Part shown: piece by piece, positions 24,810-32,950 of the stretch
Position numbering within the stretch: position 1 is the stretch's first letter
How the letters are laid out: each line of letters begins with the position of its first letter
Assembly (NCBI RefSeq): GCF_001427305.1
Contig: NZ_LMFZ01000050.1
Span: forward strand, 62,001-126,000
DNA from: Duganella sp. Root1480D1
GTDB taxonomy: Bacteria; Pseudomonadota; Gammaproteobacteria; Burkholderiales; Burkholderiaceae_D
Reading direction: 5' to 3'
DNA length: 64,000 nt
Made by a program: the position numbers and the translations under genes
Notes under the pieces: generated by a model
Told to the model about the DNA's origin: nothing
Database searches by the model: none
What the model saw: the letters and a program-made list of their open reading frames with translations, nothing else

Positions 24810-25546
24810 ACCTCGCAGACCTCCAGGGCGACTTCCAGGCCATGCTCGCAGCGTCCATGCCGGCTATCGGCGTGCCTGTCGGCCCGGGCCGCGCCGTGTA
24901 CCAGAATAACTACCGCGCGCAGCTGGTCGGCTGCCTCGAAGAGAGCTACCCGCAACTGCGTTCCTTCATCGGCGAAGAAGCCTTCCTGCACGCGGCCGCC
25001 GCGCACATCAAGCGCAGTCCGCCGCATGCCTGGACGCTGGACGCGTATGCTGACGACTTTTGCGACTCCCTGCAGGCCCTTTTCCCCGACAACCCCGACC
25101 TGCACGAACTGGCCTGGATCGAGCACGCGCTGGGCCAATCGTTCATCGGGCCTGATGCGGCGCCGGTCGCCGCCGACGCGCTGGCAGCCGTCGACTGGGA
25201 CCACGCGCGCCTGAAGCTGACGCCTACCCTGTACCTGCGCACCGCCACCACCAACGCCGCCGACCTGTGGTTCGCACTGCGCGACGGCAGCAGCGCACCA
25301 GAAGGCGAAATGCTGCCTGCTTCCGGCGGTCTCCTGGTCTGGCGCCGCGGCTTCGTTTCCTGCCTGCGCGCATTGGACGCAGTCGAATTTGCCGCGCTGA
25401 CGCAGCTTCAGCGCGACGGCAGCTTTGTCGGCCTGTGCGCACTGCTGGTCGAGCGCATTGGCGAAGAACAGGGCATCGCCAGCGCCGGCGCCATGCTGGC
25501 CGACTGGCTTGGCAGTGAACTCATTACCGGAGTTGAAAATGAATGA
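24806..25546 (+). CDS. bufC: DUF2063 partner protein (BufC)
   Basis: The 246-residue protein has the HvfC/BufC N-terminal domain: LQGDFQAML, VYQNNYRAQLVGCLEESYPQLRSFIGEEAFLHAA, and a variable C-terminal half. In studied systems this protein pairs with the DUF692 enzyme and recognises the precursor. It has no signal peptide, which fits cytoplasmic modification before export. The start overlaps bufB (ATGA) and the end overlaps the next gene by eight bases, so the stoichiometry is probably coupled. Confidence 0.93.
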   Translation: MNLADLQGDFQAMLAASMPAIGVPVGPGRAVYQNNYRAQLVGCLEESYPQLRSFIGEEAFLHAAAAHIKRSPPHAWTLDAYADDFCDSLQALFPDNPDLHELAWIEHALGQSFIGPDAAPVAADALAAVDWDHARLKLTPTLYLRTATTNAADLWFALRDGSSAPEGEMLPASGGLLVWRRGFVSCLRALDAVEFAALTQLQRDGSFVGLCALLVERIGEEQGIASAGAMLADWLGSELITGVENE

Positions 25547-26105
25547 AACCCGCCGCCTGTTGCTGCTGTCCGCCCTGGCCGGACTGGCAGGGACCGCAAG
25601 CCTCGCCTTCGCACCGGCACTCGCCGGCGCCGCGCTGCCCATCCGCAGCGCAACCGAAGTCCTGCGCGCAGTCGCCGCCGCACAGCCGGCGCTCAGCTTC
25701 CACGCTGCCGGACCGGACGACGGCCGCCCCATCGTGCTCGTTCGGAGCCCCGGCGACTCCATCGACAGCCATACCGAAACCGCCTCGCTGCTGGCCGCAC
25801 AAGGTTACCGCGTCCTGCTTCCAGCCCTGCGTGACGCGGATGCCGCCGCGCTAGGCCAGGACCTGCTCGCCTTCATCGACAGCCTGCATATCCCGGAAGC
25901 AGTCTTCATCGGTGCCGGCCAAGGTGCGCAAGCTGCACGCGCCGCCGCAAGCCAGCGCCGCACTCGCGTCATCGGCCTCGTACTGACAGGCGCCAATGCC
26001 GCGCCAAGCGCTGTCCCAACCATAGGCCTCACTGCCGGCGCCACGCCCCAACAGCTCGCAGACGCAGCCATCGCACTCGCGCGCCAAGGTAAGTGGCGCA
26101 CCTGA
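25539..26105 (+). CDS. Exported truncated alpha/beta-hydrolase-like protein, no nucleophile Ser
   Basis: The 188-residue protein has a twin-Arg-like signal (TRRLLLLSALAGLAG). The mature part looks like the first half of an alpha/beta hydrolase: PIVLVRSPGDS (oxyanion-loop strand), LLAAQGYRVLLPALRD, and an elbow that reads FIGAGQGAQAA. The G-x-S-x-G position is G125-A-G127-Q-G129, so the Ser is Gly here too, and the segment carrying the Asp-His pair is absent. It overlaps bufC by eight bases. It is inferred to be non-catalytic and possibly related to the other hydrolase-like protein of the operon. Confidence 0.7.
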   Translation: MNETRRLLLLSALAGLAGTASLAFAPALAGAALPIRSATEVLRAVAAAQPALSFHAAGPDDGRPIVLVRSPGDSIDSHTETASLLAAQGYRVLLPALRDADAAALGQDLLAFIDSLHIPEAVFIGAGQGAQAARAAASQRRTRVIGLVLTGANAAPSAVPTIGLTAGATPQQLADAAIALARQGKWRT

Positions 26106-26129
26106 CACCAGACAAACACGGAGACCACC

Positions 26130-26612
26130 ATGAACACCAACATCGCCCAATCGCGTCGCGCCACCAGTTCTACCGCGGGCGCCATCCCAGGCCGCATCAC
26201 AACACTCCATACGCTCGCCGCGCGCCTGTTGCCCGCGTCCGTGCAACTGCTCGCCGCACGCCTTGGCATCGCCGCGATATTCTTTCTCTCCGGCCGCACC
26301 AAGGTCGAAGGCTGGTTCACGCTGAAGGATTCGACGATCGACCTGTTCCGCTACGAATACATGCTGCCCCTGGTCCCGCCCGAGATTGCCGCCCCGCTGG
26401 CCACCTTTGCCGAACACGCCCTGCCGCTGCTGCTGGTCGCCGGCCTGCTCACCCGCTTCGCCGCCCTCGGCCTGCTTGCCATGACCGCCGTCATCGAAAT
26501 CTTCGTCTACCCGCAAGCCTGGCCCACCCACCTGAGCTGGGCCGCACTGCTGCTGCCACTGATTTCCCAAGGCGCCGGCAAGTTTTCGCTGGACTACCTG
26601 TGGAAGCGATGA
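26130..26612 (+). CDS. DoxX-family membrane protein
   Basis: The 160-residue protein has four predicted membrane spans and DoxX features: [23 protein letters not shown], a central [31 protein letters not shown], and [20 protein letters not shown]. DoxX proteins are the usual last gene of bufferin operons and may handle quinone or redox chemistry in the inner membrane. It lies 24 bases after the second hydrolase-like gene and is taken as the operon end. Confidence 0.9.
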   Translation: MNTNIAQSRRATSSTAGAIPGRITTLHTLAARLLPASVQLLAARLGIAAIFFLSGRTKVEGWFTLKDSTIDLFRYEYMLPLVPPEIAAPLATFAEHALPLLLVAGLLTRFAALGLLAMTAVIEIFVYPQAWPTHLSWAALLLPLISQGAGKFSLDYLWKR

Positions 26613-26703
26613 AGTCATGACACTGGCGGATGCCAGGATACCCCACCAAATGATCGGCCCAAGAAGTGGAATTTTCCAACTTTGAAATTGAAGGTTCTAC
26701 TGC

Positions 26704-26763
26704 ATGAAGACGTCCCGTTTGACCGAGAGCCAGATCATCGCCATCCTGAAACAGGCCGAGGCC
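26704..26763 (+). mobile_element. IS3-family orfA remnant
   Basis: The 20 codons from ATG read MKTSRLTESQIIAILKQ and then AEA, the conserved start of IS3-family OrfA (helix-turn-helix). Similarity stops abruptly at about 26763, eight bases before the stop codon of the GNAT toxin gene on the other strand. The 91 bases upstream (26613-26703) probably include the left end of the element, but its terminal repeat could not be fixed. No orfB is present. This is a decayed insertion. Confidence 0.78.
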
Positions 26764-26770
26764 TGTAGCG

Positions 26771-27262
26771 CTACTTCACGCTGGCCAGTGGCAGGAACAG
26801 CGTCAACGGCGCATCGGGGAAAGCGATGAAGCCGTGGTGCGTATAGAACGCCTTGGCCTTGTCATCCTTGGCATCGACCACCATGGCATAGGCCGCGATC
26901 TCGGACTGCGCCGCGCGCACCAGTGCGTCGGCCAGCAGCGCGGCGCCGAGGCCTTGGCCGGCGAAGGCCTTGTCGACCGCCAGGCGTCCCATGCGCACCG
27001 CCGGCACCAGCGGGTAACGCGGCAGCTTGTTGGCCACCTCGGGCGGCAAGTCCCCCAGCATCATGCTCGACGAAGCCAGCGTGTAGTAGCCGGCCACCGT
27101 CCCGGTCAGTGTTGAGGCCACGAAGCATGCTGCTACGCGACGGCGCACATCTTGGGACAGCTGCTGTTGGAAGTAGCGGTCCAGTGCTTCGGTGGCGCAG
27201 GAAAAGGTGGATCGGTCATGGTCCCCGTTCAGAGAGGCCATAACAAACGGCCCCCCGCTCAT
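26771..27262 (-). CDS. GNAT-family toxin (TacT-like)
   Basis: From the ATG at 27262 the product is 163 residues, a GCN5-type acetyltransferase with the acetyl-CoA loop GQGLGAALL and the terminal AKAFYTHHGFIAFP helix-strand. The N-terminal DRSTFSCATEALDRYFQQQLSQD is typical of toxins that acetylate charged tRNAs and block translation. It is paired with a DUF1778 antitoxin gene (ATGA overlap), which is the classic arrangement. Its 3' end abuts the IS3 remnant but the C-terminus looks complete. Confidence 0.92.
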   Translation of the reverse strand: MSGGPFVMASLNGDHDRSTFSCATEALDRYFQQQLSQDVRRRVAACFVASTLTGTVAGYYTLASSSMMLGDLPPEVANKLPRYPLVPAVRMGRLAVDKAFAGQGLGAALLADALVRAAQSEIAAYAMVVDAKDDKAKAFYTHHGFIAFPDAPLTLFLPLASVK

Positions 27263-27585
27263 TCTTCCCGAAGAAGTTGGGTACGGCGGGTCAGCGCGCG
27301 CTGTAGGGCGGCATTCGGCTTGGGTGGGTCCAGCAGCGCCGCAGCAAAACATTCCTGGTCGGCCAAGGACAGGCGCATGACATTAGCCTGCTCGACTGTC
27401 CGCTGGGCTGCTTCGATGGCGGCCGAAAGCACGAAGTCCGTAATTGTCACGCCATTGATGGCGGCGGCGCGCTTGATCTGGTTGTACACCTTTCCTGGCA
27501 CGCGGGCGTTGAGGCGGGCTTGCTCATCCTCTTGCTCGGCTGGCAGGGCGGCCATGGCCGGCTCGGCATGTAATGTTGCTTTCAT
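27259..27585 (-). CDS. DUF1778 antitoxin (TacA-like)
   Basis: The 108-residue protein has a ribbon-helix-helix segment (ARLNARVPGKVYNQIKRAAAINGVTITDFVLSAA) and a flexible C-terminal tail that wraps the toxin. Three ATG codons lie in tandem (27591, 27588, 27585); the third is chosen because AGGAG lies 7 bases before it. The antitoxin both neutralises the GNAT partner and represses the operon. The toxin start overlaps its stop by four bases. Confidence 0.9.
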   Translation of the reverse strand: MKATLHAEPAMAALPAEQEDEQARLNARVPGKVYNQIKRAAAINGVTITDFVLSAAIEAAQRTVEQANVMRLSLADQECFAAALLDPPKPNAALQRALTRRTQLLREE

Positions 27586-27692
27586 CATCATTCTCCTGGC
27601 AATCTCTCCTGTTGCTAAAGGAAATTGTGCGCCAATCTGACTCACATGTTAGCATGAAGTCGCACTGGCGCCACTCGCCGCGACCTGATCTG

Positions 27693-28046
27693 TTGATTTC
27701 CCTTAGCAACGAGCTGATTTCGTCTAATGATGATGAGATTCGGGCACTACTTGCGGCGTTGGCGGCGCGCAATGATCGAGATGCATTGCTGATTACTAAA
27801 CTGTGCTTAGCCTCGGCCGCTGGTTGGAATGAAGGCGAGTCGCTACGCATCTCCCAGTTACATAGCGGCATGATTGATTTTACGCAAACGAAGACCGACA
27901 AGAACAGATCTATCCCGATTGACGACGAGCTCGCCGACGAGATTCGCGAACACTAGAAGAGCGGGATGATCTACGCACATTTGAGCCCGGAACATCTTCA
28001 CGAAGCCAAAATGCTGAACCCGTTGACGCGGTTGACAGTTCGTTGA
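27693..28046 (+). pseudogene. Tyrosine recombinase (integrase) remnant
   Basis: The frame reads LISLSNELISSNDDEIRALL, then LASAAGWNEGESLRISQLH and FTQTKTDKNRSIPID, matching the catalytic domain of phage-type integrases. It then meets a TAG stop and continues in the same frame as GMIYAHLSPEHLHEAKMLNP, the extreme C-terminus with the catalytic Tyr. The N-terminal domain and the HxxR region in between are missing. It lies 50 bases from the 3' end of tRNA-Thr, the normal position of an integrase gene. It is non-functional. Confidence 0.82.
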
Positions 28047-28096
28047 CACTCGCCCAAATGAAAAGGGCTTACATCGCTGTAAGCCCTTGATAATGC

Positions 28097-28172
28097 TGGT
28101 GCCGGCTGCAGGACTCGAACCCGCCACCTGATGATTACAAATCAACTGCTCTACCTGATGAGCTAAGCCGGC
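28097..28172 (-). tRNA. tRNA-Thr (TGT)
   Basis: The 76-base cloverleaf runs from GCCGGC to GCCGGC plus discriminator A and encoded CCA. The D-arm (TTAGCTCATCAGGTAGAGC) and the T-arm with GGTTCGAGTCC are standard, and the anticodon loop TTTGTAA gives anticodon TGT. One anticodon-stem pair is a T-T mismatch. Integrative elements often insert at the 3' end of such genes, which fits the integrase remnant next to it. Confidence 0.95.
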
Positions 28173-28198
28173 TGTAAAACTTTCGCCGCGATTATACG

Positions 28199-28684
28199 CT
28201 ATTTAATGCGAGTGAGGGTTGGACGGCCACCTTTCTTTGGTGGCTCGCCGCCATCGTCCGGTCCATTGTCGTCTTCGCTGCGCGGCGCCGGGGCGCTTGG
28301 CACGGAAGACAGGGTCGGGACCGGCGCAATTTCTTCGACTGGCGCAGGCGTTTTCGCTGCCGGCGCCTGGCCCAGCAATGGTTCGAACGCCATGCCCTGG
28401 CCGTTTTCATTGGCGTAAATCGCCATCACGTTGTTGACCGGCACGTAGATTTCGCGCGACACGCCGCCGAAGCGGGCGTGGAAGTGGATCGCATCATTAT
28501 CCATCTTCAGGCCGGAGGTGGCGCCGAAGCTGATATTCAGGACGATCTCGCCCTTCCGCACGTATTCCATCGGTACCTGGGTTGCTGCGTCGACCTTGAC
28601 CGCCAGGTAGGGGGTATAGCCGCAATCGGTGCACCATTCGTAGATGGCGCGCAGCATATAGGGCTTGGTGGAGATTTCTGACAT
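28199..28684 (-). CDS. sspB: ClpXP adaptor SspB
   Basis: The 161-residue protein delivers ssrA-tagged proteins to ClpXP. The N-terminal substrate-binding domain is clear (KPYMLRAIYEWCTDCGYTPYLAV, EYVRKGEIVLNISFGAT, AIHFHARFGGVSREIYVPVNNVMAIYA). A long Pro/Ala/acidic linker and a basic tail GGRPTLTRIK follow; the tail is the expected ClpX-binding peptide. It is 60 bases downstream of sspA, as in most proteobacteria. Confidence 0.96.
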   Translation of the reverse strand: MSEISTKPYMLRAIYEWCTDCGYTPYLAVKVDAATQVPMEYVRKGEIVLNISFGATSGLKMDNDAIHFHARFGGVSREIYVPVNNVMAIYANENGQGMAFEPLLGQAPAAKTPAPVEEIAPVPTLSSVPSAPAPRSEDDNGPDDGGEPPKKGGRPTLTRIK

Positions 28685-28744
28685 GTTCAAACTATATGGT
28701 GCGGCGCGCGCATTGCAAGCAAAGGCGCGCCGCCGGGGCCGCAA

Positions 28745-29356
28745 TTAACGGCGCATTACTTTCTCGGACGGAGTCAGCGCTTCGATGTAGGCAGGGCGCG
28801 AGAAGATGCGCTCGGCGTACTTCATCAACGGCGCTGCGGTCTTCGACAGCTCGATGCCGTAGTGGTCCAGGCGCCACAGCAGCGGAGCCACGGCCACGTC
28901 CAGCATGGAGAACTCGTCACCCAGCATGTACTTGTTCTTCAAGAACAGTGGAGCCAGGGTAGTCAGGCGGTCGCGGATTTCTGCGCGGGCCTTGTCGTGG
29001 CTCTTGTCGCTCGCCTTGTTGCGCTCGCTTTCCAGCGTGTGCACGTGAACGAACAGTTCTTTCTCGAAGTTGAACAGCATCAGGCGGGCACGGGCACGCA
29101 TCAGCGGGTCGGCCGGCATCAGTTGCGGGTGGGGGAAGCGCTCGTCGATGTACTCATTGATGATATTCGATTCGTACAGGATCAATTCGCGCTCGACCAG
29201 GATCGGTACCTGGCCATACGGGTTCATGGTCGAAATGTCTTCCGGCTTGTTGAACAGGTCAACATCGCGCACTTCAAAGTCCATGCCTTTTTCGAACAGG
29301 ACCAGGCGGCAGCGCTGGGAGAATGGGCAGGTAGTGCCCGAATAGAGAACCATCAT
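28745..29356 (-). CDS. sspA: Stringent starvation protein A
   Basis: The 203-residue glutathione-transferase-like protein binds RNA polymerase and modulates transcription under starvation and acid stress. It has the thioredoxin-like N-terminal half (YSGTTCPFSQRCRLVLFEKGM, NPYGQVPILVERELILYESNIINEYIDERF) with the conserved PHP-like surface PHPQLMP. It lies in the petABC-sspA-sspB order usual for betaproteobacteria and is likely co-transcribed with sspB. Confidence 0.96.
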   Translation of the reverse strand: MMVLYSGTTCPFSQRCRLVLFEKGMDFEVRDVDLFNKPEDISTMNPYGQVPILVERELILYESNIINEYIDERFPHPQLMPADPLMRARARLMLFNFEKELFVHVHTLESERNKASDKSHDKARAEIRDRLTTLAPLFLKNKYMLGDEFSMLDVAVAPLLWRLDHYGIELSKTAAPLMKYAERIFSRPAYIEALTPSEKVMRR

Positions 29357-29444
29357 TTTCCTAGTTCCTTAGAAACAAAGGGGGCGAGACCGCGAACGGT
29401 TCACCCCAGTTGGGCCGCCCGCACGAGGCAGGGGGCGCAAACAC

Positions 29445-29462
29445 GCGCCGGAAAGCCGGCGC
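29445..29462. terminator. Candidate hairpin between petC and sspA
   Basis: A perfect 7-bp stem GCGCCGG/CCGGCGC with a 4-base loop lies 6 bases after the petC stop codon. It is followed on the minus strand by GTGTTTGCG, which is only weakly T-rich. It may attenuate read-through into sspA rather than end transcription. Confidence 0.4.
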
Positions 29463-29468
29463 ACGCAA

Positions 29469-30233
29469 TTATTTGACTTCTTTCCAGTACGACGCGTTGA
29501 GGCGCCATGCCAGGGTAGCGAAGATAGTCATGAAGATCAGGACCCATACGCCCAGCTGCTTGCGCTTCTGTGCGGCTGGCTCGGCCATCCACTCCATGTA
29601 GCCAACGATGTCGGCTACTGCAGTGTCGAACTCCAGCTTGGTCATGGTGCCTGGTTTTACTTGCTCGAAGCCCGCGAACTTGTGCACTTTCTTGCCGTGC
29701 TCATGTGGGTCTTCGACTTCTTCAAACTTGGCAGCCTGCACGCCTTGCAGCTCCCACAGCACGTGTGGCATGGCCGCATTCGGCAGCACCATGTTGTTGA
29801 AGCCGGTTGGGCGGGTGTCGTCCTTGTAGAAGGTACGCAGGTAGGTGTACAGGTAATCGCTGCCCGTGTTGGACGGCGTTGCCTTGGCGCGGGCGATCAC
29901 GGACAGGTCAGGCGGCACGGTGCCGAACCACGCCTTGGCGTCCTTGGCCGGCATGGCCGTGGTCATCATTTCGCCCACTTTTTCGCCGGTGAACAACAGG
30001 TTGTTCTTGATCTGGTCTTCGGTCAGGCCCAGGTCGCGCAGGCGGTTGTAACGCATGGACGACGCATTGTGGCAGTTCAGGCAGTAGTTCACGAACAGCT
30101 TGGCGCCGTTTTGCAGGGCAGCCATATTGTGCGAGCGGTCCGGGGCCTTCTCCAGCGGGAAGCCGCCTTCGTTGGCGAAGGCCAGCACTGGTACCAGGGC
30201 CAGGAGGGCCAGCAGTTTCTTCGAAAAGATCAT
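29469..30233 (-). CDS. petC: Cytochrome c1 of the bc1 complex
   Basis: The 254-residue protein carries the covalent heme that passes electrons from the Rieske centre to soluble cytochrome c. It has a signal peptide (cleavage near LAFAN), the heme-binding CLNCH at residues 51-55, a Met axial-ligand region (MVLPNAAMPHVLWEL) and a C-terminal membrane anchor (LGVWVLIFMTIFATLAW). It follows petB in the operon. Confidence 0.97.
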   Translation of the reverse strand: MIFSKKLLALLALVPVLAFANEGGFPLEKAPDRSHNMAALQNGAKLFVNYCLNCHNASSMRYNRLRDLGLTEDQIKNNLLFTGEKVGEMMTTAMPAKDAKAWFGTVPPDLSVIARAKATPSNTGSDYLYTYLRTFYKDDTRPTGFNNMVLPNAAMPHVLWELQGVQAAKFEEVEDPHEHGKKVHKFAGFEQVKPGTMTKLEFDTAVADIVGYMEWMAEPAAQKRKQLGVWVLIFMTIFATLAWRLNASYWKEVK

Positions 30234-30268
30234 TTATTAGTCCTTTGCTTAGCGTTCTGGTCGTCCGA

Positions 30269-31681
30269 TTAGTGCGCGTGGAATACAACGCGATCCGGCA
30301 CCTTCTTGAACGTACCCATCGCGCTCCACCATGGCATCAGCAGGAAGAAGCTGAAGTAGTACAGGGTCGCAATCTGAGCGATGATCGTGCCGACCGGGCT
30401 TGGCGGCTGGGTGCCCAGGTAGCCCAGGGCTACGAAGGCAATGCCCAGGCCGGCGTACACATACTTGTGCCAGTCAGGACGGTAACGGATCGATTTCACC
30501 GGCGAATGGTCGAGCCATGGCAGGAAGGCCAGGATCACCACGGAACCGCCGAAGAACACCACGCCCCAGAATTTCGCATCCAGCGCGCCTGGCAGCATGC
30601 CGACGATCATCAGCAGCGCGATCACGCTGACAGCGATCTTGACCATGCCCGGCAGCTTGGACTTCATCCACAGGAAGGCGGTGTAGGCAGCGATGCCCAC
30701 CATCAGCACCCACAGGAAGTCCGAGGTGGTGGCGCGCAGCACCGAGTAGAAGGCGGTGAAGTACCAGGTCGGCGCAATGTGCGGCGGGGTCTTCATCGAA
30801 TCGCCCGGCAGGAAGTTGTTGTACTCCAGGAAATAACCGCCCATCTCAGGCGCGAAGAACACCACCGCCGAGAAGATGGTCAGGAAGATCGATACGCCGA
30901 ACAGGTCGTGCACGGTGTAGTACGGGTGCGAAGGAATCGAATCCACCGGGTGGCCGTCCGGGCCCAGGTTTTCTTTCACTTCGATGCCGTCCGGGTTGGA
31001 CGAGCCGACTTCGTGCAGCGCGATCAGGTGGGCAGCCACCAGGCCCAGCAGAACCAGCGGGATGGCGATCACGTGGAAAGCGAAGAAGCGGTTCAGGGTC
31101 GCGTCGGACACCACGTAGTCGCCGCGGATCCACAGCGACAGGTCTGGGCCGATCAGCGGAATCGCGCCGAACAGGTTGACGATCACCTGGGCGCCCCAGT
31201 ACGACATCTGGCCCCACGGCAGCAGGTAGCCGAAGAATGCTTCGGCCATCAGGCACAGGAAGATGGCGAAACCGAACAGCCAGATCAGTTCACGTGGCTT
31301 GCGGTAGGAACCGTACATCAGGCCGCGGGTCATGTGCAGGTACACGATGATGAAGAAGGCCGAAGCGCCGGTCGAGTGCATATAACGCACCAGCCAGCCC
31401 CATGGCACTTCGCGCATGATGTATTCAACCGATGCGAAAGCCAGGCCGGCGTCCGGCTTGTAGTGCATGGTCAGGAAGATGCCGGTGACGATCTGCAGCA
31501 CCAGCACCAGCATGGCCAGGGAACCGAAGATGTACCAGAAATTGAAGTTTTTCGGGGCGTAGTACTTGCCCCATTGGTCGTTCCACAGCTTGGTGGCCGG
31601 GAAGCGGTCGTCGACCCAGCCCATCAGCTTCTTGGCTGCAGGTGCGTCGGCAGGGAATTTGGTTTCCTTGAATGCGGCCAT
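30269..31681 (-). CDS. petB: Cytochrome b of the bc1 complex
   Basis: The 470-residue membrane protein carries hemes bL and bH and both quinone sites. Heme ligands H102, H116, H203 and H218 are visible. The Qo-site motif, PEWY in most enzymes, reads PTWY (304-307), close to the PVWY form I recall for some betaproteobacteria. The C-terminal four-helix part is complete. It lies three bases from petA, so Rieske protein, cytochrome b and cytochrome c1 form one operon. Confidence 0.97.
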   Translation of the reverse strand: MAAFKETKFPADAPAAKKLMGWVDDRFPATKLWNDQWGKYYAPKNFNFWYIFGSLAMLVLVLQIVTGIFLTMHYKPDAGLAFASVEYIMREVPWGWLVRYMHSTGASAFFIIVYLHMTRGLMYGSYRKPRELIWLFGFAIFLCLMAEAFFGYLLPWGQMSYWGAQVIVNLFGAIPLIGPDLSLWIRGDYVVSDATLNRFFAFHVIAIPLVLLGLVAAHLIALHEVGSSNPDGIEVKENLGPDGHPVDSIPSHPYYTVHDLFGVSIFLTIFSAVVFFAPEMGGYFLEYNNFLPGDSMKTPPHIAPTWYFTAFYSVLRATTSDFLWVLMVGIAAYTAFLWMKSKLPGMVKIAVSVIALLMIVGMLPGALDAKFWGVVFFGGSVVILAFLPWLDHSPVKSIRYRPDWHKYVYAGLGIAFVALGYLGTQPPSPVGTIIAQIATLYYFSFFLLMPWWSAMGTFKKVPDRVVFHAH

Positions 31682-31684
31682 GGA

Positions 31685-32293
31685 TTATGCCTCGCCTTTC
31701 TCGTCTTTACCGATGATCAGCTTGCTGTCGCCCAGGTACATATGGCGTGGCACTTGCAGGTTGTCCGGAGCAGGCTTGTTCTTGAATACGCGGCCAGCCA
31801 GGTCGAAGGTCGAACCGTGGCATGGGCACAGGAAGCCGCCCAGCCAGTTGTCTGGCAGCGAAGGCTGTGCGCCCGGGGTGAATTTGGACGATGGGGAGCA
31901 GCCCAGGTGGGAGCAGATGCCCACGGCCACCAGGATTTCAGGCTTGATCGAGCGATGCTGGTTGCGGGCGTATTCCGGCGTCAGGTCGTCGGGGGTGCGC
32001 TCGGATTTCGGATCGGCCAGTTCAGCCTCGTCCTTCGCCAGCGTTGCCACCATTTCCGCGGTACGCTTCAGGATCCAGACTGGCTTACCACGCCATTCGA
32101 CGGTTTTCATTTCGCCCGGCTGCAGCGTAGAGATATCCACTTCCACCGGTGCACCAGCTGCCTTCGCGCGCTCGGACGGCTGGAACGTGCTTACCAGGGC
32201 GCCAGTTGCACCCAAACCGACCACACCACCTGCCGCACACGTTGCGACGAGGAGACCGCGACGGCTCGAATCGACCTGCTTCTCGTTACTCAT
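31685..32293 (-). CDS. petA: Rieske iron-sulfur subunit of the bc1 complex
   Basis: The 202-residue protein starts with a Tat-type signal (SSRRGLLVATCAAGG) that also anchors it in the membrane. The [2Fe-2S] cluster is held by C127 and H129 in CSHLGC and C156 and H159 in CPCHGS; C132 and C158 form the usual disulfide. It is the first gene of petABC, 200 bases from the divergent mscL, with a promoter-like sequence upstream. Confidence 0.97.
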   Translation of the reverse strand: MSNEKQVDSSRRGLLVATCAAGGVVGLGATGALVSTFQPSERAKAAGAPVEVDISTLQPGEMKTVEWRGKPVWILKRTAEMVATLAKDEAELADPKSERTPDDLTPEYARNQHRSIKPEILVAVGICSHLGCSPSSKFTPGAQPSLPDNWLGGFLCPCHGSTFDLAGRVFKNKPAPDNLQVPRHMYLGDSKLIIGKDEKGEA

Positions 32294-32356
32294 ACAAACC
32301 CCAATCAGTCAAAAATCCAAAATCTTTATTGTTAACAAAGCTTCTAGCAACCTTAA

Positions 32357-32385
32357 ATTATAAAGTAGTGAAGATGCGATTTAAA
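32357..32385 (-). promoter_or_regulatory. Candidate sigma-70 promoter of petABC
   Basis: On the minus strand TTTAAA (32380-32385) and a perfect TATAAT (32357-32362) are separated by 17 bases, about 64 bases before the petA ATG. The -35 box matches four of six consensus bases. Confidence 0.55.
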
Positions 32386-32493
32386 GCAAAACCTTGCAAA
32401 TAGCCAATCCATCCCAATGTTGCGCCTCTTGCGCGATCGATGAATTTGCAGCAAAGTTGATACAAATCCATAAATTTTTGGGGAGAATGTGTT

Positions 32494-32919
32494 ATGGGGA
32501 TGATGCAAGAATTTAAAGAATTTGCAATGAAAGGCAATGTCATCGACCTGGCGGTCGGCGTCATCATCGGTGCAGCCTTCGGCAAAATCGTCGATTCCCT
32601 CGTTGCCGACGTGATCATGCCCCCGATCGGCATGCTGCTGGGCGGCCTCGATTTCGCCAACTATTACATTCCTCTCAACGGACAGGCGCACAACCTGGCC
32701 CTGGCCGAGGCGAAGAAACTGGGCGCGGTGATCGCCTACGGCAATTTCCTTACCATCCTGCTGAATTTCGTCATCCTGGCCTTCGTGATCTTCCAGATGG
32801 TACGCCTGGTCGCCAAGCTGCGCCGCGCCGAAGCACCGGTTGCCGCCCCGGCAGAACCTGCACCACCTTCAGAAGATATCGTGCTCCTGCGCGAAATTCG
32901 CGATTCTTTGCGAAAATAG
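32494..32919 (+). CDS. mscL: Large-conductance mechanosensitive channel MscL
   Basis: The 141-residue protein opens under membrane tension to release solutes during osmotic downshock. The N-terminal amphipathic helix ([13 protein letters not shown]), first span [22 protein letters not shown], periplasmic loop with LGGLDF, second span and C-terminal helical bundle are all present. A Pro/Ala-rich linker precedes the last helix ([15 protein letters not shown]). A GGGGAGAA ribosome site precedes the start. Confidence 0.97.
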   Translation: MGMMQEFKEFAMKGNVIDLAVGVIIGAAFGKIVDSLVADVIMPPIGMLLGGLDFANYYIPLNGQAHNLALAEAKKLGAVIAYGNFLTILLNFVILAFVIFQMVRLVAKLRRAEAPVAAPAEPAPPSEDIVLLREIRDSLRK

Positions 32920-32950
32920 GAGTTAACGCCCATTTTGTAGCAATACCGCC

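Noticed and set aside
26704-26763. Intact IS3-family element
   Set aside because: Only about 20 codons of orfA remain and neither orfB nor a clear right end follows.
30245-32335. 696-codon plus-strand open frame
   Set aside because: It is antisense to petA and petB and contains no motif.
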